A stretch of DNA of 20,761 nucleotides from a virus. The notes under the pieces were generated by a model. That model did not search any database. It was not told the origin of the DNA and saw only the letters and a list, made by a program, of their open reading frames with translations. The position numbers were made by a program, and so were the translations under genes. How positions within the stretch are numbered: position 1 is the first letter of the stretch; every line of letters starts with the position of its first letter. This document shows, one piece after another, positions 19,791 through 20,761 of the stretch. The DNA is taken from positions 1 through 20,761 of the IMG/VR virus record IMGVR_UViG_3300042898_001751; one strand, 5' to 3'.

Positions 19791-20402
19791 TTATTTAGTA
19801 ACTTTATAGCCTTCTGAGGTTAATAGGTCTATAGCAGCCTGTATTTTTGGATCTACCTTGGCAGATTTAGACGCTGATCCGCTAGACGGCTTTGAGGTAG
19901 TATTAGTAGATTTGCCAAATTTAGGTCTACCAAACCCTACAATAGAAACCATAATATTTTTCTTATTTTTCTTATAAGCACGAAGTTTTTTACAAACTTC
20001 TCCACCATTACGTTGGCTACCTTTAGGGTCTCCAGATGTATTGCCTTCTACACACCATACAGTACCGTCGCCATTATCGGCAACAACAATACCTACGTGA
20101 GATATTCTGTCTACCCCATCAGATGGAAAATCAAAATATGCAACATCTCCTGGTTCTGGATCTGCTACATCTCCATCAATCCATTGTCCAGCCTTCTTAA
20201 ATGCTGCTGCACCACCTGGAGTATAAACAGTATTAGGAATTTTCACTCCTGCTTCGTTTGCACACCAGTTAACAAAAGAGCCACACCAAGGTTGAAAGTC
20301 TGCTTTAGTAAACTTGCCATACTTAGTTTCATTATCTTTTGGACCCTCTACGGTGCCAATTTCTGCAGTAGCAATTTCAATAAATTTTTCTGCTGATGAC
20401 AT
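19791..20402 (-). CDS. CHAP-domain endolysin
   Basis: A 203-residue peptidoglycan hydrolase. The CHAP domain (about 1-158) shows WCGSFVNWC with nucleophile C40, DVAYF with a short strand, SHVGIVV with catalytic H102 and VEGNT with E119/N121. After a Ser/Thr/Lys-rich linker (160-182) there is a C-terminal mini-motif, DPKIQAAIDLLTSEGYKVTK, probably a small helical wall- or partner-binding unit. No signal peptide, so export needs a holin. It follows the two-helix membrane protein by 2 bases (TAATTATG), the expected holin-lysin order. The CHAP call is strong; a virion-associated lysin is the alternative. Confidence 0.88.
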   Translation of the reverse strand: MSSAEKFIEIATAEIGTVEGPKDNETKYGKFTKADFQPWCGSFVNWCANEAGVKIPNTVYTPGGAAAFKKAGQWIDGDVADPEPGDVAYFDFPSDGVDRISHVGIVVADNGDGTVWCVEGNTSGDPKGSQRNGGEVCKKLRAYKKNKKNIMVSIVGFGRPKFGKSTNTTSKPSSGSASKSAKVDPKIQAAIDLLTSEGYKVTK

Positions 20403-20404
20403 AA

Positions 20405-20761
20405 TTATTTTTTATCCCAATCAGTATCTACTGGCTGTTCTTCTGGCATTGCACCGTCTGGTTTAGATAATCTACGTGCCTTAGCATCGTCAATTTCTGC
20501 TTCTAATTTTTTATCTGCCATTGTATTTTTGGCATCAACTTCCTTGTTTGCAATCTGTGCTGCCATAACATCTTTAGCACCAGATGAACCAATTAATAAA
20601 CCAGCAAGTGTTCCTGTAATGAATGTTGCTACGCTTCCAAGAACATTAAAAAACATTTTATCGTTTTCTGATTGTCCTGTAATTGGTTGTGTAACAAATA
20701 TTAATGCATACATAATTCCTGTTGCTGTTATAAATAAAATAGATCCTAATGTGATTCCTAG
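20405..20761 (-). CDS. partial two-helix membrane protein, holin candidate
   Basis: The frame is open to the window edge with no stop, so the 5' end lies outside; an ATG at 20713 is internal to a likely first helix. Visible residues: hydrophobic helix LGITLGSILFITATGIMYAL plus IFVTQPI, a polar turn GQSENDKMFF, a second helix VLGSVATFITGTLAGLLIGS, then a charged, helical C-terminal part rich in Lys/Asp/Glu. The SENDKxFF...GTLAGLL pattern is seen in phage membrane proteins beside lysins. Two helices with a short turn and position directly before the endolysin support a holin or antiholin. Not proven by sequence. Confidence 0.6.
   Translation of the reverse strand, partial: LGITLGSILFITATGIMYALIFVTQPITGQSENDKMFFNVLGSVATFITGTLAGLLIGSSGAKDVMAAQIANKEVDAKNTMADKKLEAEIDDAKARRLSKPDGAMPEEQPVDTDWDKK

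Noticed and set aside
1-20761. Search for CRISPR arrays, insertion sequences, integrase, attachment sites or origin
   Set aside because: No regularly spaced direct repeats, transposase motifs, recombinase signatures or duplicated tRNA ends were seen by eye. Iteron-like repeats were not found either.

Overview
The window is AT-rich and densely packed, and it looks like part of a tailed-phage genome (or closely related virus) whose host is an actinobacterium. Phage origin is suggested by a CHAP endolysin directly behind a two-helix membrane protein, a second holin-like gene, a DenV-type DNA-repair protein, many tiny overlapping genes and a tRNA gene. An actinobacterial host is suggested by a WhiB-type Fe-S protein, a DUF7455-like zinc protein, an FmdB-type zinc ribbon, a proteasome-beta-like protease and promoters that appear to give leaderless mRNAs. 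A freshwater or marine actinophage is my best guess; that part is inference. No integrase, terminase, portal or tail gene is recognisable here.

Region 1 (13-5638, plus strand) is a tightly coupled cluster of seven genes with 4-14 base overlaps: a sugar-nucleotide epimerase/dehydratase, a GT2-like glycosyltransferase with a ribosomal-protein-L31-like zinc ribbon tail, an FkbM methyltransferase, a class I methyltransferase, an exostosin-like glycosyltransferase, another GT-A-like protein and a GT4-like glycosyltransferase. A Stealth-like sugar-phosphate transferase meets it tail to tail from the other strand (5622-6314). Together they look like a pathway that builds or decorates a glycan, on the virion or on the host surface.

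Region 2 (6336-13895, minus strand) is one long run of about twenty genes. It reads from a good promoter with an inverted repeat at its start site (13844-13895) towards an intrinsic terminator (6336-6366). In transcription order it encodes a 2OG-Fe(II) oxygenase, an FmdB zinc ribbon, a DUF7455-like protein, an SNase-like nuclease, a thioredoxin, several actinophage-type conserved proteins (with an internal leaderless promoter at 11681-11689), a SLOG-like protein, WhiB, a pyrimidine-dimer-glycosylase-like protein, a membrane protein, an SsuD-like flavin monooxygenase, a XapX-like mini membrane protein and a holin-like protein. Three genes in this run are under 55 codons (6667-6825, 10466-10576, 10566-10724).

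Region 3 (13882-16843, minus strand) has an Hsp20 chaperone whose 5' leader resembles a ROSE-type RNA thermometer, a NodU/TobZ-type carbamoyltransferase and an SGNH-hydrolase-like protein.

Region 4 (16911-20761, minus strand) holds a glutathione-peroxidase-like protein, tRNA-Glu(UUC), a secreted HExxH metalloprotease-like protein, a small conserved protein, a proteasome-beta-like Ntn hydrolase with an intact Thr/Asp/Lys set, the CHAP endolysin and a partial membrane protein running off the end.

The most interesting signals are regulatory: four promoter -10 boxes lie exactly six bases upstream of a start codon, and the phage hsp20 Shine-Dalgarno sequence can be masked by a hairpin. There is no gene-free stretch longer than about 110 bases.
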